Assembly (NCBI GenBank): GCA_026397315.1
Contig: JAPLVC010000001.1
Coordinates: 62,001 to 126,000 of the forward strand
Reading direction: 5' to 3'
From: Candidatus Aenigmatarchaeota archaeon
GTDB lineage: Archaea > Aenigmatarchaeota > Aenigmatarchaeia > QMZP01 > QMZT01
DNA length: 64,000 nt
Shown: positions 16,896-24,589 of the stretch, one piece after another
Numbering within the stretch: position 1 is the stretch's first letter
Layout of the letters: every line of letters begins with the position of its first letter
The notes under the pieces: generated by a model
Seen by the model: the letters and a program-made list of their open reading frames with translations, nothing else
Databases searched by the model: none
Told to the model about the DNA's origin: nothing
Translations under genes and position numbers: made by a program

Positions 16896-16928
16896 GCAAA
16901 ACGACCCTTTTATTAGGGAGAAAATAGG
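16896..16928. repeat. Imperfect repeat, copy 2 (hairpin CCCT..AGGG)
   Basis: GCAAAACGACCC then TTTTATTAGGGAGAAAA, the partner of the copy at 16438. An outer inverted pair (AGCAAAA and TTTTTGCT, ending near 16936) extends the hairpin. It lies between the FtsZ-like gene's start and the stop of the Lys/Tyr repeat gene. Confidence 0.5.
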
Positions 16929-16948
16929 CTTTTTGCTAAATCTCAGTT

Positions 16949-17464
16949 TTATTTTATCCTATCAGTATGTTCATGTACAATTTTCCTTCGCTTCGTATTT
17001 ATCTTCTCTTTATTCTTATGGTAATAATCAAGATGATATTTTCGATACCATTCTTTGTACCTTTCCTTATATTTTTTGTCCCGAGCCTTTACATAAGGTC
17101 TTTTTGCGTATTCCTTTCTGTATTGCTTTATTTTCTCCGTGTTCTCAGGTTTCGAAACGTACTCTTTGAAGCGGACTTTTTGGCGTTCTTTGTGTTCTTT
17201 ATTGTATTTTTGATGATACTTCTGGTACCATTCATTCTTTTCTTGTTTCCGCTTCTTGTCGGCTTTCCTAAATTTAGGACTTCGGACATATTTTTTGTTA
17301 TATTTCTTCCTTTTCTCCTTGTTTTCAGTATTTGAAAGATAAGCCTTCAGATATGCTTTCTTCTTTTCTTTGTTTTTCTGATAGTATTGTTTCATATGAG
17401 TAAGTAATCTTTCTTTGTTTCGCAGATAATATTGACGATTGTATTCAGTTAAATCTTTAGGCAT
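16949..17464 (-). CDS. Lys/Tyr-rich repeat protein
   Basis: A very basic 171-residue protein made of degenerate repeats of about 12-20 residues around Y-x3-Y and NKEK (for example YYQKNKEKKKAY and YYHKNKEKINTK). Arrays of this kind are found next to or fused with homing or HNH endonucleases in phages and are thought to bind nucleic acid. The gene follows a zinc-ribbon/LAGLIDADG-like gene by 6 bases on the same strand, which fits that association. Composition is extreme, so homology claims should be cautious. Confidence 0.62.
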   Translation of the reverse strand: MPKDLTEYNRQYYLRNKERLLTHMKQYYQKNKEKKKAYLKAYLSNTENKEKRKKYNKKYVRSPKFRKADKKRKQEKNEWYQKYHQKYNKEHKERQKVRFKEYVSKPENTEKIKQYRKEYAKRPYVKARDKKYKERYKEWYRKYHLDYYHKNKEKINTKRRKIVHEHTDRIK

Positions 17465-17470
17465 ATTTTC

Positions 17471-18106
17471 TCAACCCATCTTTCTCCCAACAGGAACTCC
17501 TAACAAATGTAAAGCCCTTGCTGTCAGCGAATCTGTATAAATGACATAAATCCTTCTATCTTTTCTGATTGGAAATTTCTTTTTGAACACTTTTTGGAGT
17601 TTCCTTCCCAACCTATTCAGTTCGAAAGAGTCTGCACTCCATATTTTTGCCATGTTCAGTTTATTGTGTATATGTCCGTGGTCATGGGTATAGTTAACAA
17701 TGAAGTCCAAATCTTCGGATTTCCTCAACGGAAGCCACCTACACGATTTCAACATTTTGTAAACAGTGGGAGACATCGTCTCGTTTGCATAATAGCCAAC
17801 AGAGGATGGGCTTAATTTCATGTCTTTAGCGATTTGAATTATTCTTCCTCCCCTTTGCCTTGCTTTCATAATTTCAGGATATTTAATTACCCTTTCTCTT
17901 GTCATTAGTGAGTACGTTTCGAGTAAATCCTCAACCGAAACAGCTATGTTATCACCATTTTCCATAGTTTTGAGGCTTTTTGGGATTCTTTTAGGCTTAT
18001 TGAATCTACTTTCCCAGAAACATTGTCTTGAACAATATCGGGAACTTTTTCTATATACAATAATATGTTTTCCACAAGTTGAACATTTAATGATGCGACG
18101 TGGCAT
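17471..18106 (-). CDS. Zinc-ribbon, HTH protein with degenerate LAGLIDADG-like C-terminus
   Basis: Residues 8-29 form a zinc ribbon (CSTC and CSRQC). A helix-turn-helix-like segment follows (IIQIAKDMKLSPSSVGYYANE). The C-terminal part recalls a LAGLIDADG homing endonuclease: a helix ending THDHGHI where the active motif would be, and the characteristic closing pattern ARALHLLGVPVGRKMG. The catalytic motif is not canonical, so cleavage activity is doubtful. The upstream region (18139-18160) has two ATGTTTAAAC elements at promoter distance, and the iteron-like cluster begins just beyond. It may be a DNA-binding protein of the island rather than an active nuclease. Confidence 0.6.
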   Translation of the reverse strand: MPRRIIKCSTCGKHIIVYRKSSRYCSRQCFWESRFNKPKRIPKSLKTMENGDNIAVSVEDLLETYSLMTRERVIKYPEIMKARQRGGRIIQIAKDMKLSPSSVGYYANETMSPTVYKMLKSCRWLPLRKSEDLDFIVNYTHDHGHIHNKLNMAKIWSADSFELNRLGRKLQKVFKKKFPIRKDRRIYVIYTDSLTARALHLLGVPVGRKMG

Positions 18107-18138
18107 ATTTGAGAATTTGAACTTGGATATAAATGGCT

Positions 18139-18160
18139 ATGTTTAAACGAATGTTTAAAC
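18139..18160 (-). promoter_or_regulatory. Tandem ATGTTTAAAC elements
   Basis: Two direct copies of ATGTTTAAAC (18139-18148 and 18151-18160), 33-54 bases upstream of the minus-strand start at 18106. Each contains the palindrome GTTTAAAC. They may act as the promoter TATA region, as an operator, or both. A third copy is at 11467. Confidence 0.45.
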
Positions 18161-18174
18161 TTTTTGTTCCGATA

Positions 18175-18412
18175 GGATTGCAATCACATTATTGCTATGG
18201 GATTGCGTAGATTGCAATTGGAACATTATTGCAATCGGATTGGTGCAACATTGCATATCAGCAGATTGCACCTTCGGAAAAATATTTGTAGTAGGTATCT
18301 ATCTTTATAGAGTAGCATATTGAGGGATTGCAGTACATTGCTATTGGGGATTGCAATTGCACCATTATTATTGGAGGATTGTTGTTATAGCAATAATGTA
18401 TTGCAATGGTGG
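18175..18412. repeat. Iteron-like cluster of ATTGCAAT sites
   Basis: The 322-base gap between 18106 and 18429 has no gene. It contains about ten full or partial copies of a GGATTGCAAT core, for example at 18175-18185, 18210-18219, 18228-18236, 18264-18270, 18348-18360 and 18400-18407. The core contains the palindrome ATTGCAAT. Spacing is irregular. Such clusters are typical of replication-initiator, partition or multi-operator regions; which one applies here is not determined. Confidence 0.65.
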
Positions 18413-18428
18413 CGCAATAATAATCTTA

Positions 18429-19199
18429 TTATTTTGTGTTGTATCCTATGCCCTCTATATCATTTCTGCCAACAGAATTAGTGATTTCAGAACATTGAGT
18501 AGAATGGATTTCTGCACCATCCAGGTCTTCTTCTGAGGGAATATCGAGGGTATTTATATTCTGAGATAATACTTCAAAGCTATCTTTGTTTACCACGCTT
18601 TCTTTACCGCTTGAATATTTGAGTCTAACAAAAAATCCTTTGAGGTCTACGCTACCAGTATTGAACAATCCCAAAGATAAAATCCCATCGGAAAAGGATG
18701 CTCTCTGTATCAGTATCGCAGCTTTTCCGCAAAACAAATTTTTCTCCTTCTGTGGTTCATAATAAATGTCAAAAAGGGAACCATAACAATACTTTGAATA
18801 AGGCGTCAAATCGCCAACAAGAGGTATATGACCTTCCCAATTAGACATCGGTACATGACAAGACATTTCATCTCCTACATGAAAATTTATTTCTGGCGTT
18901 GGGTTTTTCATGTCTGATACGACATATCTTACAATGCAGGTATCACCACTTTTGGTGAGGTCAATTTTAAATTTCACATACTTTTCAGAATTTCCAACTG
19001 TCGAATAAACAATTGAATCGGTACATGAAGTCATGTAGACTTGGCTTGTTTTTGCACACTCTTGGTCATCAGGAGAACAATCATAAGTTGCTTTGACAGG
19101 ACTAATGACACCGACATTACTCCCAGTCGTACAACCAGAAATTAAAACAACGCCAAATAACAAAACCGCTAGACTGCAATGAATTAATTTAGCCTTCAT
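18429..19199 (-). CDS. Lipoprotein of unknown function
   Basis: A 256-residue secreted protein with a signal peptide ending in a lipobox (LISGC, lipid-modified Cys23), then a predicted beta-rich, cysteine-containing ectodomain (pairs such as YDCSPDDQEC and TSCTDS). It should be anchored on the outer face of the membrane. I recognise no family. The stop lies just beyond the iteron-like cluster. Because this gene is transcribed toward the cluster, the cluster is not its promoter. AT-rich like the rest of the island. Confidence 0.78.
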   Translation of the reverse strand: MKAKLIHCSLAVLLFGVVLISGCTTGSNVGVISPVKATYDCSPDDQECAKTSQVYMTSCTDSIVYSTVGNSEKYVKFKIDLTKSGDTCIVRYVVSDMKNPTPEINFHVGDEMSCHVPMSNWEGHIPLVGDLTPYSKYCYGSLFDIYYEPQKEKNLFCGKAAILIQRASFSDGILSLGLFNTGSVDLKGFFVRLKYSSGKESVVNKDSFEVLSQNINTLDIPSEEDLDGAEIHSTQCSEITNSVGRNDIEGIGYNTK

Positions 19200-19292
19200 A
19201 TACTAATATAGTATCGAAGACTAATAAATCTACTACCTTTCTACGCTCTTTTAATAACTATGCAGTTATTCCGTTCAAACTAAAAATATTTT

Positions 19293-19562
19293 ATGGTTAA
19301 TATTGATTGGGAACTATATAGCTGGCTCGTAAGAGGCAGTCAAAGAAAAGCAATAATTGAGGCTTTAGAAAAACCTAAGATTCCCAGCCAGATAAGGAAC
19401 GACACAAAGTTATCAATTGCTAACGTATCAAAAATACTCAAGTTGTTTGTTGATAATGGAATTGCAGAATGTCTTAATCCGAATACGAAAATGGGCAAGC
19501 TCTACAAATTGACTCCGAAAGGTCAAGCTTTAAGAGAGGAACTGATAAGAAAAGAAGCCTGA
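19293..19562 (+). CDS. Small winged-helix transcription regulator
   Basis: An 89-residue single-domain winged helix of ArsR/MarR style. The helix RKAIIEALEKPKIPSQI, the recognition segment TKLSIANVSKILKLFVDNGI and the wing GKLYKLTPKG are all typical of small archaeal regulators. It is divergent from the lipoprotein gene, from which 93 bases separate it, and 69 bases upstream of the DUF4145-like gene on the same strand. It may control either. Confidence 0.82.
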   Translation: MVNIDWELYSWLVRGSQRKAIIEALEKPKIPSQIRNDTKLSIANVSKILKLFVDNGIAECLNPNTKMGKLYKLTPKGQALREELIRKEA

Positions 19563-19631
19563 ACGAGTTTGTCGAAGAAGGCATAGCGAAATATCCATTC
19601 TATATAAAAAAACAATAGATAAACAGATATT

Positions 19632-20708
19632 ATGTATTTCAGAGATAATAAAAAATCATGTAAAAGTATTTCTTTTGGTGATGGTCTCTATTTTCCTTAT
19701 TATGAATTTAGCAAGTTACAACAATGGTTGGAAGTTGGACAAAGAATAGAAAGGGTTTATAATTTGCATAGAGAACTATCAATCCTTTTAGATGGTTTAG
19801 ATTCAAAACATGGACCGATATTACAAAAAACGTATGATAAAACAACTGGATTCACATCAGCAACTGCTAAGCCAGTAAAACAATTTCTTCAAGATGAACA
19901 GATAAAATATTTATGCAGACTAATAGAAGAACTGTTTAACAAAGATTTAGAGTTGATTTCAAAGGCTGATATTAGAATTAGAGAAATGAGACCATTCAAA
20001 AATTTGATGGAAAATTTAAAGATTTACAAAGATGGAAATAATGTATCAAAGGAAAATGTTGAAAAATATTTTGACTTTATGATTTTAGATTCGTTGCGTC
20101 ATGATCTATTAGAATTATGGGATGATATTAGAAAATTTCTGGATGATAAAACAAATGAAATTATACTCCCTGAACCAACGATTGAGAATAGAGAATTTTA
20201 CTCGTATTTTCTTCAAAGTAGAGATTGTTATGTCGAGGCTAACGAAGAAATCGCATTAGCAGTAATTAGAAAAGCCGTTGAGGATATTCTAACCAGACTG
20301 TGGATTTTACATTTTGATAAATTAAATGATATTGATTTGAAGAACAGAAAGGAATTAGATAATCTTCCGGGATTTTTAAAGGGTAGACAAATATTATCGG
20401 AACAAGAGTTTAGAGAAGCTCAACCATTTGTAAAATATGGAAATGCAGGAATTCATATTTTAGGTGAAATTCCAAAGGAAAAATTAACGGAAAATGCAAG
20501 AAGAATGATTAATAATGGCATTAATTTTGTTAATAGTCTATCAAAAAAATACATCGAATTGATGAGAAAAAAGAATTACAGTAATATTGAATTTACCAAA
20601 ACAGGTTTTTCAATCAACATTGGGAAATTAGAAAATTATATCTGTAGCAAGACTTCTGACGATATTTTTAATAAAGAAGATATAGACGAATTTAGAGAAG
20701 AAGAATAG
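19632..20708 (+). CDS. DUF4145-like protein
   Basis: A 358-residue charged helical protein. The C-terminal half resembles DUF4145: a helix with a repeated acidic/hydrophobic face (YVEANEEIALAVIRKAVEDIL) followed by the conserved-looking YGNAGIH. DUF4145 domains occur in restriction and anti-phage proteins and are thought to be HEPN-related. The N-terminal half is unassigned. Very AT-rich. A TATA-like TCTATATAAAAA lies about 30 bases upstream. No catalytic residue set is obvious, so function stays open. Confidence 0.65.
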   Translation: MYFRDNKKSCKSISFGDGLYFPYYEFSKLQQWLEVGQRIERVYNLHRELSILLDGLDSKHGPILQKTYDKTTGFTSATAKPVKQFLQDEQIKYLCRLIEELFNKDLELISKADIRIREMRPFKNLMENLKIYKDGNNVSKENVEKYFDFMILDSLRHDLLELWDDIRKFLDDKTNEIILPEPTIENREFYSYFLQSRDCYVEANEEIALAVIRKAVEDILTRLWILHFDKLNDIDLKNRKELDNLPGFLKGRQILSEQEFREAQPFVKYGNAGIHILGEIPKEKLTENARRMINNGINFVNSLSKKYIELMRKKNYSNIEFTKTGFSINIGKLENYICSKTSDDIFNKEDIDEFREEE

Positions 20709-20757
20709 TGGTTCGAAATTATTTCATTGAGAAGCATTAACTACAATGTGAGAATCT

Positions 20758-20904
20758 TTACTCAGGCACTTCCATCAAAACCAAGTCTCCATTAGGATAT
20801 TCCGACCAGTCAAGAACCTGACCCTTCTTCCATCCCTTGCGCCTGATTTTCTCGTATGGTATGCTTATAACGAAAGTCCCACTGATTTGTTGAAGTTTTG
20901 GCAT
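20758..20904 (-). CDS. AbrB/MazE-like DNA-binding protein
   Basis: A 48-residue ORF missed by the track, starting MPKLQQISGTFVISIPYEKI and ending VLMEVPE. The pattern is a swapped-hairpin AbrB/SpoVT domain: a GTFVISIP strand, RRKGWKKGQVLDW as the usual helix-plus-G-DxV segment, then a final strand. AGGTGAT forms a good ribosome site just before the ATG. Such proteins are antitoxins or small regulators; no toxin gene is adjacent. It is the last gene before the right edge of the island. Confidence 0.75.
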   Translation of the reverse strand: MPKLQQISGTFVISIPYEKIRRKGWKKGQVLDWSEYPNGDLVLMEVPE

Positions 20905-21036
20905 CTAATCACCTTTAGTTTATACCTATAAATAAACTATATGCAATATAAAGTTTTAAGGGTATAATTAATTAGGTGGCGCTAAAAAGCTTAACCTAGG
21001 ATACTGATTATTAAATAAAATTAATTTTGCCTTTTA
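20905..21036. other. Right island edge, non-coding
   Basis: 132 bases without a gene. They hold the AbrB-like gene's promoter (AGGTATA and TATATTGC elements on the minus strand) and, at 21011-21021, the right copy of TTAAATAAAAT. GC-rich core sequence resumes at about 21030. Confidence 0.5.
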
Positions 21037-21804
21037 TCATACGCTCTCGCTCTTCTCGAAGAAATAAGCGCCCAGAAAAACCATGACCGCGGATATGCAC
21101 AAAAGCACGGCGAAATCCAGCGCGGCCGGGAACGTCGACTGGCCTATCAGGGAGGCGCGCATGCCGTCGATGCCATAGGTGAGCGGGTCGATGTAAGACA
21201 CGACCTTTATGAAAGGGGGCAGGTTGTCAATCGGGTAGAGCGCTCCTGAGAGGAAGAACATCGGGAAAATGACGAAGTTCATTATCAGGTTGAAACCCTG
21301 CATGTCTTTCATCTTGGATGCGAATATCAGGCCGAGGCCTATGAACGAAGTCGATATGAGGAACATGAAAACCACCGCCAGCGCTAGCGAAAACAGGCTG
21401 GTCACTGCGAAGCCGAGAACCATCGAGATTAGCAGGATCGCCATGCCCTGTATGAGCGAAGTGGTCGCTCCGCCGGCTATCCTGCCGAGAACGATCGAGA
21501 CGCGGCTCACGGGCGCTATCATTATTTCCTTGAGGAAGCCGAACTCCCTGTCCCAGAGGACTGATATGCCCGCGAACATCGAAGTGAATAGCATGCCCAT
21601 GCCCACTATGCCGGGCACGAGAAACGTGATATAGCCTACGCCGCCTTCCACACCGGGTATTGCCATTTTCGAGAATCCCATCCCGAGGAACGCCAGGAAA
21701 AGCAGCGGCATGGCCAGCATGCCTATTATCCTGGACTTGGCCCTGACAAACCTTTTCATCTCCCTCAGCCACAAAACGTAAATAGCGGTAAAGTTTATTA
21801 TCAT
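21037..21804 (-). CDS. ABC-2 type exporter permease (DrrB-like)
   Basis: Membrane subunit of an ABC-2 exporter, 255 residues with about six membrane helices. The family hallmarks are present: a cytoplasmic loop WDREFGFLKEIMIAPVSR after the second helix, and the FPMFFLSGALYPIDNLP segment before the last helices. It starts 11 bases after the ATPase gene and would form the exporter with it. Related systems export drugs, lipids or polysaccharides; the substrate cannot be told. First core gene to the right of the island. Confidence 0.88.
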   Translation of the reverse strand: MIINFTAIYVLWLREMKRFVRAKSRIIGMLAMPLLFLAFLGMGFSKMAIPGVEGGVGYITFLVPGIVGMGMLFTSMFAGISVLWDREFGFLKEIMIAPVSRVSIVLGRIAGGATTSLIQGMAILLISMVLGFAVTSLFSLALAVVFMFLISTSFIGLGLIFASKMKDMQGFNLIMNFVIFPMFFLSGALYPIDNLPPFIKVVSYIDPLTYGIDGMRASLIGQSTFPAALDFAVLLCISAVMVFLGAYFFEKSESV

Positions 21805-21815
21805 GACAACAACCC

Positions 21816-22808
21816 TTACATGCCGTGACCCCTTCTCATCATCGGGCCGCGGAATCCGTTATGATCCGCTTCCTGCTCTCTGATGGTCTTGCCCGTGAAA
21901 TACAGGAACACGTCCTCGAGGCTCGGTTTATGCAGGTCAACGGAGCTTATGGTCATGCCGTGCTTTGGCGCGGCACACACGAGCTCGGGTATCCTTTTTT
22001 CCCCGTGATCCATCGTGAGGCACAGCTCGCCTTCGCGCATCTTGTGGTTTTTTATCCACTTGAGCGTCTTTACGAATTTCATGTATTTGCCCGTGCTGCC
22101 CTCTATCCTGAGGCACACGACATCGCCTCCCAGAACGTCTTTCAGCTTCTTCGGGGTGTCGAGCGCTATGATCTTGCCGCGGTCGATTATGGCTATCCTG
22201 TCGCAGAGGTAATCCGCTTCCTCCATGTAATGCGTAGTGAGTATGATGGTCACGCCGGCCTCCTTGTTGAGCTTCCTTATGTATTCCCATATGTGGCGCC
22301 TGGTCTGAGCATCGAGGCCAAGCGTAGGCTCGTCGAGGAACAGCACTTTCGGCCTGTGAATAAGGCCCCTCGCAATCTCCAGCCGCCGCTTCATGCCGCC
22401 GGAGTATTTTTCCACCAGAACGTCTGCCTTGTCCGTGAGTTCGACCAGCGCCAGAACGTCTCTTACCCTTTCCCTTATCACGCCGGCCTTCATGCCATAC
22501 ATCATGCCGTGGAACTCGAGATTCTCCTTGCCCGTCAGCTTGTTGTCGAGGGCAGGGTCCTGGAACACGATGCCTATGCTTTTCCTCACGTCTTCCCTGC
22601 TCTTGTTCACGTCGAAGCCGGCAACCTCCGCGCTGCCTGACGTCGTCTTTAGAAGTGTGCACAGCATGTTTATGGTCGTCGTCTTGCCGGCTCCGTTGGG
22701 ACCCAGCAGGCCGAACAGTTCGCCGGACTCGACCGAGAACGAGATGCCGTCGACTGCAGTGAAAGAATTGAACTTCCTGATCAGCTTATCGACTTTTATA
22801 GCGTACAT
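21816..22808 (-). CDS. ABC transporter ATP-binding protein (DrrA-like)
   Basis: Nucleotide-binding subunit paired with the permease downstream. Walker A GPNGAGKTT, a Q-loop in VFQDPALD, signature YSGGMKRR, Walker B VLFLDEPT and the H-loop in TTHYMEEAD are all intact. The extra C-terminal region (after residue 215) is typical of the DrrA/CcmA group that works with ABC-2 permeases. It lies first in a two-gene minus-strand operon. Confidence 0.92.
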   Translation of the reverse strand: MYAIKVDKLIRKFNSFTAVDGISFSVESGELFGLLGPNGAGKTTTINMLCTLLKTTSGSAEVAGFDVNKSREDVRKSIGIVFQDPALDNKLTGKENLEFHGMMYGMKAGVIRERVRDVLALVELTDKADVLVEKYSGGMKRRLEIARGLIHRPKVLFLDEPTLGLDAQTRRHIWEYIRKLNKEAGVTIILTTHYMEEADYLCDRIAIIDRGKIIALDTPKKLKDVLGGDVVCLRIEGSTGKYMKFVKTLKWIKNHKMREGELCLTMDHGEKRIPELVCAAPKHGMTISSVDLHKPSLEDVFLYFTGKTIREQEADHNGFRGPMMRRGHGM

Positions 22809-22891
22809 AAAATCACACGGTTATTTCTTGCTCAGAAGAGAGATAAATGCATTCGGATGTTTAAATGCTTTTCATGCGGCTGTTGCAAATG

Positions 22892-23377
22892 TCACCCGAA
22901 AAGCGTCGCTATGGCGTCGCCCACATAATGCGTTATGATTATAACGACCAGCATTATGCCGACGTGCTCGAAAATCACGTTTAACGGCTTCTGTTTCGAT
23001 GACTTGGCAATCTGGTAGCTTGCGAAAGTCATTATTATTAGGCCCCACGCTATGCTCACGAGCACTGCCGCAGGAAGCTCAAACAGCATTACCGGCACCA
23101 GGAAAGTCATGGCGAAAAGGAACTTGGCTATGAAAGTCGAGAATGTCGCCATCCATATCTCCCTGTTCGTGTGCTTGTTTTCAGCCTCTTCGGAGACGTG
23201 TATGCCCAGAGCGTCCGAGAACGCGTCAGCTATCGCTATCGTCAGAATGCCGCCCAAGACTATAAGCTTCGACTTGGTCCCAGCCTCGAGACCTGCCATG
23301 AGGCCGAGCGTGGTTATCGTTGCCGAAGTCAGCCCGAAACTGAACCCGGTCTTTAGCGAATGGTTAAGCTTCATCAT
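22892..23377 (-). CDS. VIT1/CCC1-like membrane protein
   Basis: A 161-residue integral membrane protein with about five helices. The segment FGLTSATITTLGLMAGLEAG and the later AIADAFSDALGIHVSEEAE resemble the paired helices of VIT1/CCC1 iron-manganese transporters, which carry acidic residues in the metal path. It is shorter than the usual family length of about 200-250 residues, so the assignment is to the superfamily only. It stands alone on the minus strand. Confidence 0.65.
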   Translation of the reverse strand: MMKLNHSLKTGFSFGLTSATITTLGLMAGLEAGTKSKLIVLGGILTIAIADAFSDALGIHVSEEAENKHTNREIWMATFSTFIAKFLFAMTFLVPVMLFELPAAVLVSIAWGLIIMTFASYQIAKSSKQKPLNVIFEHVGIMLVVIIITHYVGDAIATLFG

Positions 23378-23480
23378 ATAGAAATTGCACAGCTTTCTTA
23401 AAAAAGTTCACAGAAAATGATAAAAAGAAAAAAGGGCGAAAAACCGCCTTGAGTATAATTTTTGGAAGCCTGGGAAGCCC

Positions 23481-23585
23481 TCAGAACTCCTCTTCTTCCT
23501 CTTCTGTCGATTCCTCTTCCGTCGACTCTTCTTCCTTCTCTTCCTCTTCTACTTCTTTTTTCTTGCCTTTCTTGCCGAATGTCAT
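23481..23585 (-). CDS. 34-residue acidic protein
   Basis: A short ORF (MTFGKKGKKKEV, then a run of Glu with two STEEE repeats, ending EEF). Upstream on the minus strand is GGGATT, a weak ribosome-site candidate. The track's longer ORF at 23398-23595 is the wrong frame of the same repetitive DNA. It could be a real small protein, but low-complexity sequence makes this uncertain. Confidence 0.4.
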   Translation of the reverse strand: MTFGKKGKKKEVEEEEKEEESTEEESTEEEEEEF

Positions 23586-23770
23586 AATCCCACACTCCCG
23601 TTTATAAACATCGAAAACAGTCTTTGATTTTTTATGCGCCGGACCGGAATATAAAGCTTACGCTGCCATGCGGATTTAAGCTTTAACGCCCATATAATTT
23701 CCAGTTATTCCGGCTGTCCTGCGACCGTTCTGCTTTTCTGGTTTTTATGGTATGAAGCCCAATTAAAAAC
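23586..23770. other. Intergenic region between divergent genes
   Basis: About 185 bases. I see TATA-like tracts (for example GGTTTTTATGG at about 23740) suited to the endonuclease IV-like gene and nothing else specific. Confidence 0.4.
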
Positions 23771-24589
23771 ATGCACATTTTTCTCGGTCCTGCCGGTATC
23801 CCGCTGACGACGAAAGGCCCTTCGACAGTCGATGGTATTAGACGCGTCGCCGAGCTGGGCCTCAACGCCATGGAAGTCGAGTTCGTGCGCGGAGTACACA
23901 TGAGCATCGCGACAGCGAAGGAAGCCGGAGTCGTCGCTAGAGATGCGAACGTCGTGCTGTCGATACACGCACCCTATTTCATCAACCTGTGCAACCCCGA
24001 GAAAGCCGCAGCATCGAAGAAGCGTATCCTTGATTCGTGCGAGAGGGCGTATCACCTCGGCGCGTGGGTCGTGGTTTTCCACCCGGGCTTCTATGGCGCG
24101 CTCGAAAAAACAAAGGCGTTCGAGATGGTTCTCAGCGAGTGTGAAGCCATGAATGAAACGTTGCTAGCGAATGGATGGGATGTGAAGCTAGGTCTTGAGA
24201 CGACAGGCAAACCGTCGCAGTTCGGCACTTTGGACGAGACCATGGCGATACACCATAAAATAAAGAACTGCATACCAGCCGTCGATTTCTCCCACATCTT
24301 CGCCAGGGACGCCGGCCATATCGATTTTCACGAAGTCCTGAAGAAAATGGAGGCACTGGGCATGGACAGACATCACTGTCATTTCTCCGGCATAGAATAC
24401 ACCATGAAAGGCGAGAGACGACATCTAACCATCGACAGCAACCAGCCCGACTTCCCGGCGCTGGCGAAAGGCCTGCTGAAGACAAAAATAAGAAACATCA
24501 CGATAATTTCCGAGAGTCCCGTTCTGGAAAAGGATTCTATGAAAATGCTCGAAATATTAAAACAGGAAGGATACGCATGGAAAAAATAA
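23771..24589 (+). CDS. Endonuclease IV-like TIM-barrel protein
   Basis: Xylose-isomerase-like barrel of the AP endonuclease family 2 (Nfo), 272 residues. Metal-ligand strands are visible in order: VLSIHAPYFINL, VVVFHPGFYG, LGLETTGK, PAVDFSHI, HCHFSGIEY and the final IISESP. In DNA base-excision repair, Nfo cuts the backbone 5' to abasic sites using a trinuclear zinc centre. The set of His/Glu/Asp positions fits Nfo, although archaeal members include uncharacterised paralogues. The last 13 bases overlap the RNase HI gene, so the two are probably co-transcribed. Endonuclease III lies elsewhere in this window (39690). Confidence 0.8.
   Translation: MHIFLGPAGIPLTTKGPSTVDGIRRVAELGLNAMEVEFVRGVHMSIATAKEAGVVARDANVVLSIHAPYFINLCNPEKAAASKKRILDSCERAYHLGAWVVVFHPGFYGALEKTKAFEMVLSECEAMNETLLANGWDVKLGLETTGKPSQFGTLDETMAIHHKIKNCIPAVDFSHIFARDAGHIDFHEVLKKMEALGMDRHHCHFSGIEYTMKGERRHLTIDSNQPDFPALAKGLLKTKIRNITIISESPVLEKDSMKMLEILKQEGYAWKK

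Larger units (their letters stand above)
1685..21021. mobile_element. AT-rich integrated genomic island of about 19 kb
   Basis: From just upstream of apt to just before the ABC permease the sequence is visibly AT-richer than its flanks and its codon use shifts (AAA, ATA, TTA and GAT rich). The content is accessory: integrase first, then small regulators, restriction-modification, nuclease/ATPase modules, a homing-endonuclease-like gene and an iteron-like cluster. An 11-base direct repeat TTAAATAAAAT lies at 1685-1695 and 21011-21021, at the two compositional edges. No tRNA gene lies at either edge. The island is inferred from composition, gene content and integrase position. The repeat is low-complexity, so the exact ends are uncertain. 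Confidence 0.72.

Noticed and set aside
18175-18412. CRISPR array
   Set aside because: Repeats are short (8-10 bases), irregularly spaced and partly inverted; no Cas genes are present.
21825-22640. 271-residue plus-strand ORF
   Set aside because: Antisense of the ABC ATPase; high GC in third positions creates long shadows.
23398-23595. 65-residue minus-strand ORF rich in Arg/Gly
   Set aside because: Wrong frame of a low-complexity Glu-coding stretch; the 34-residue acidic ORF is preferred.
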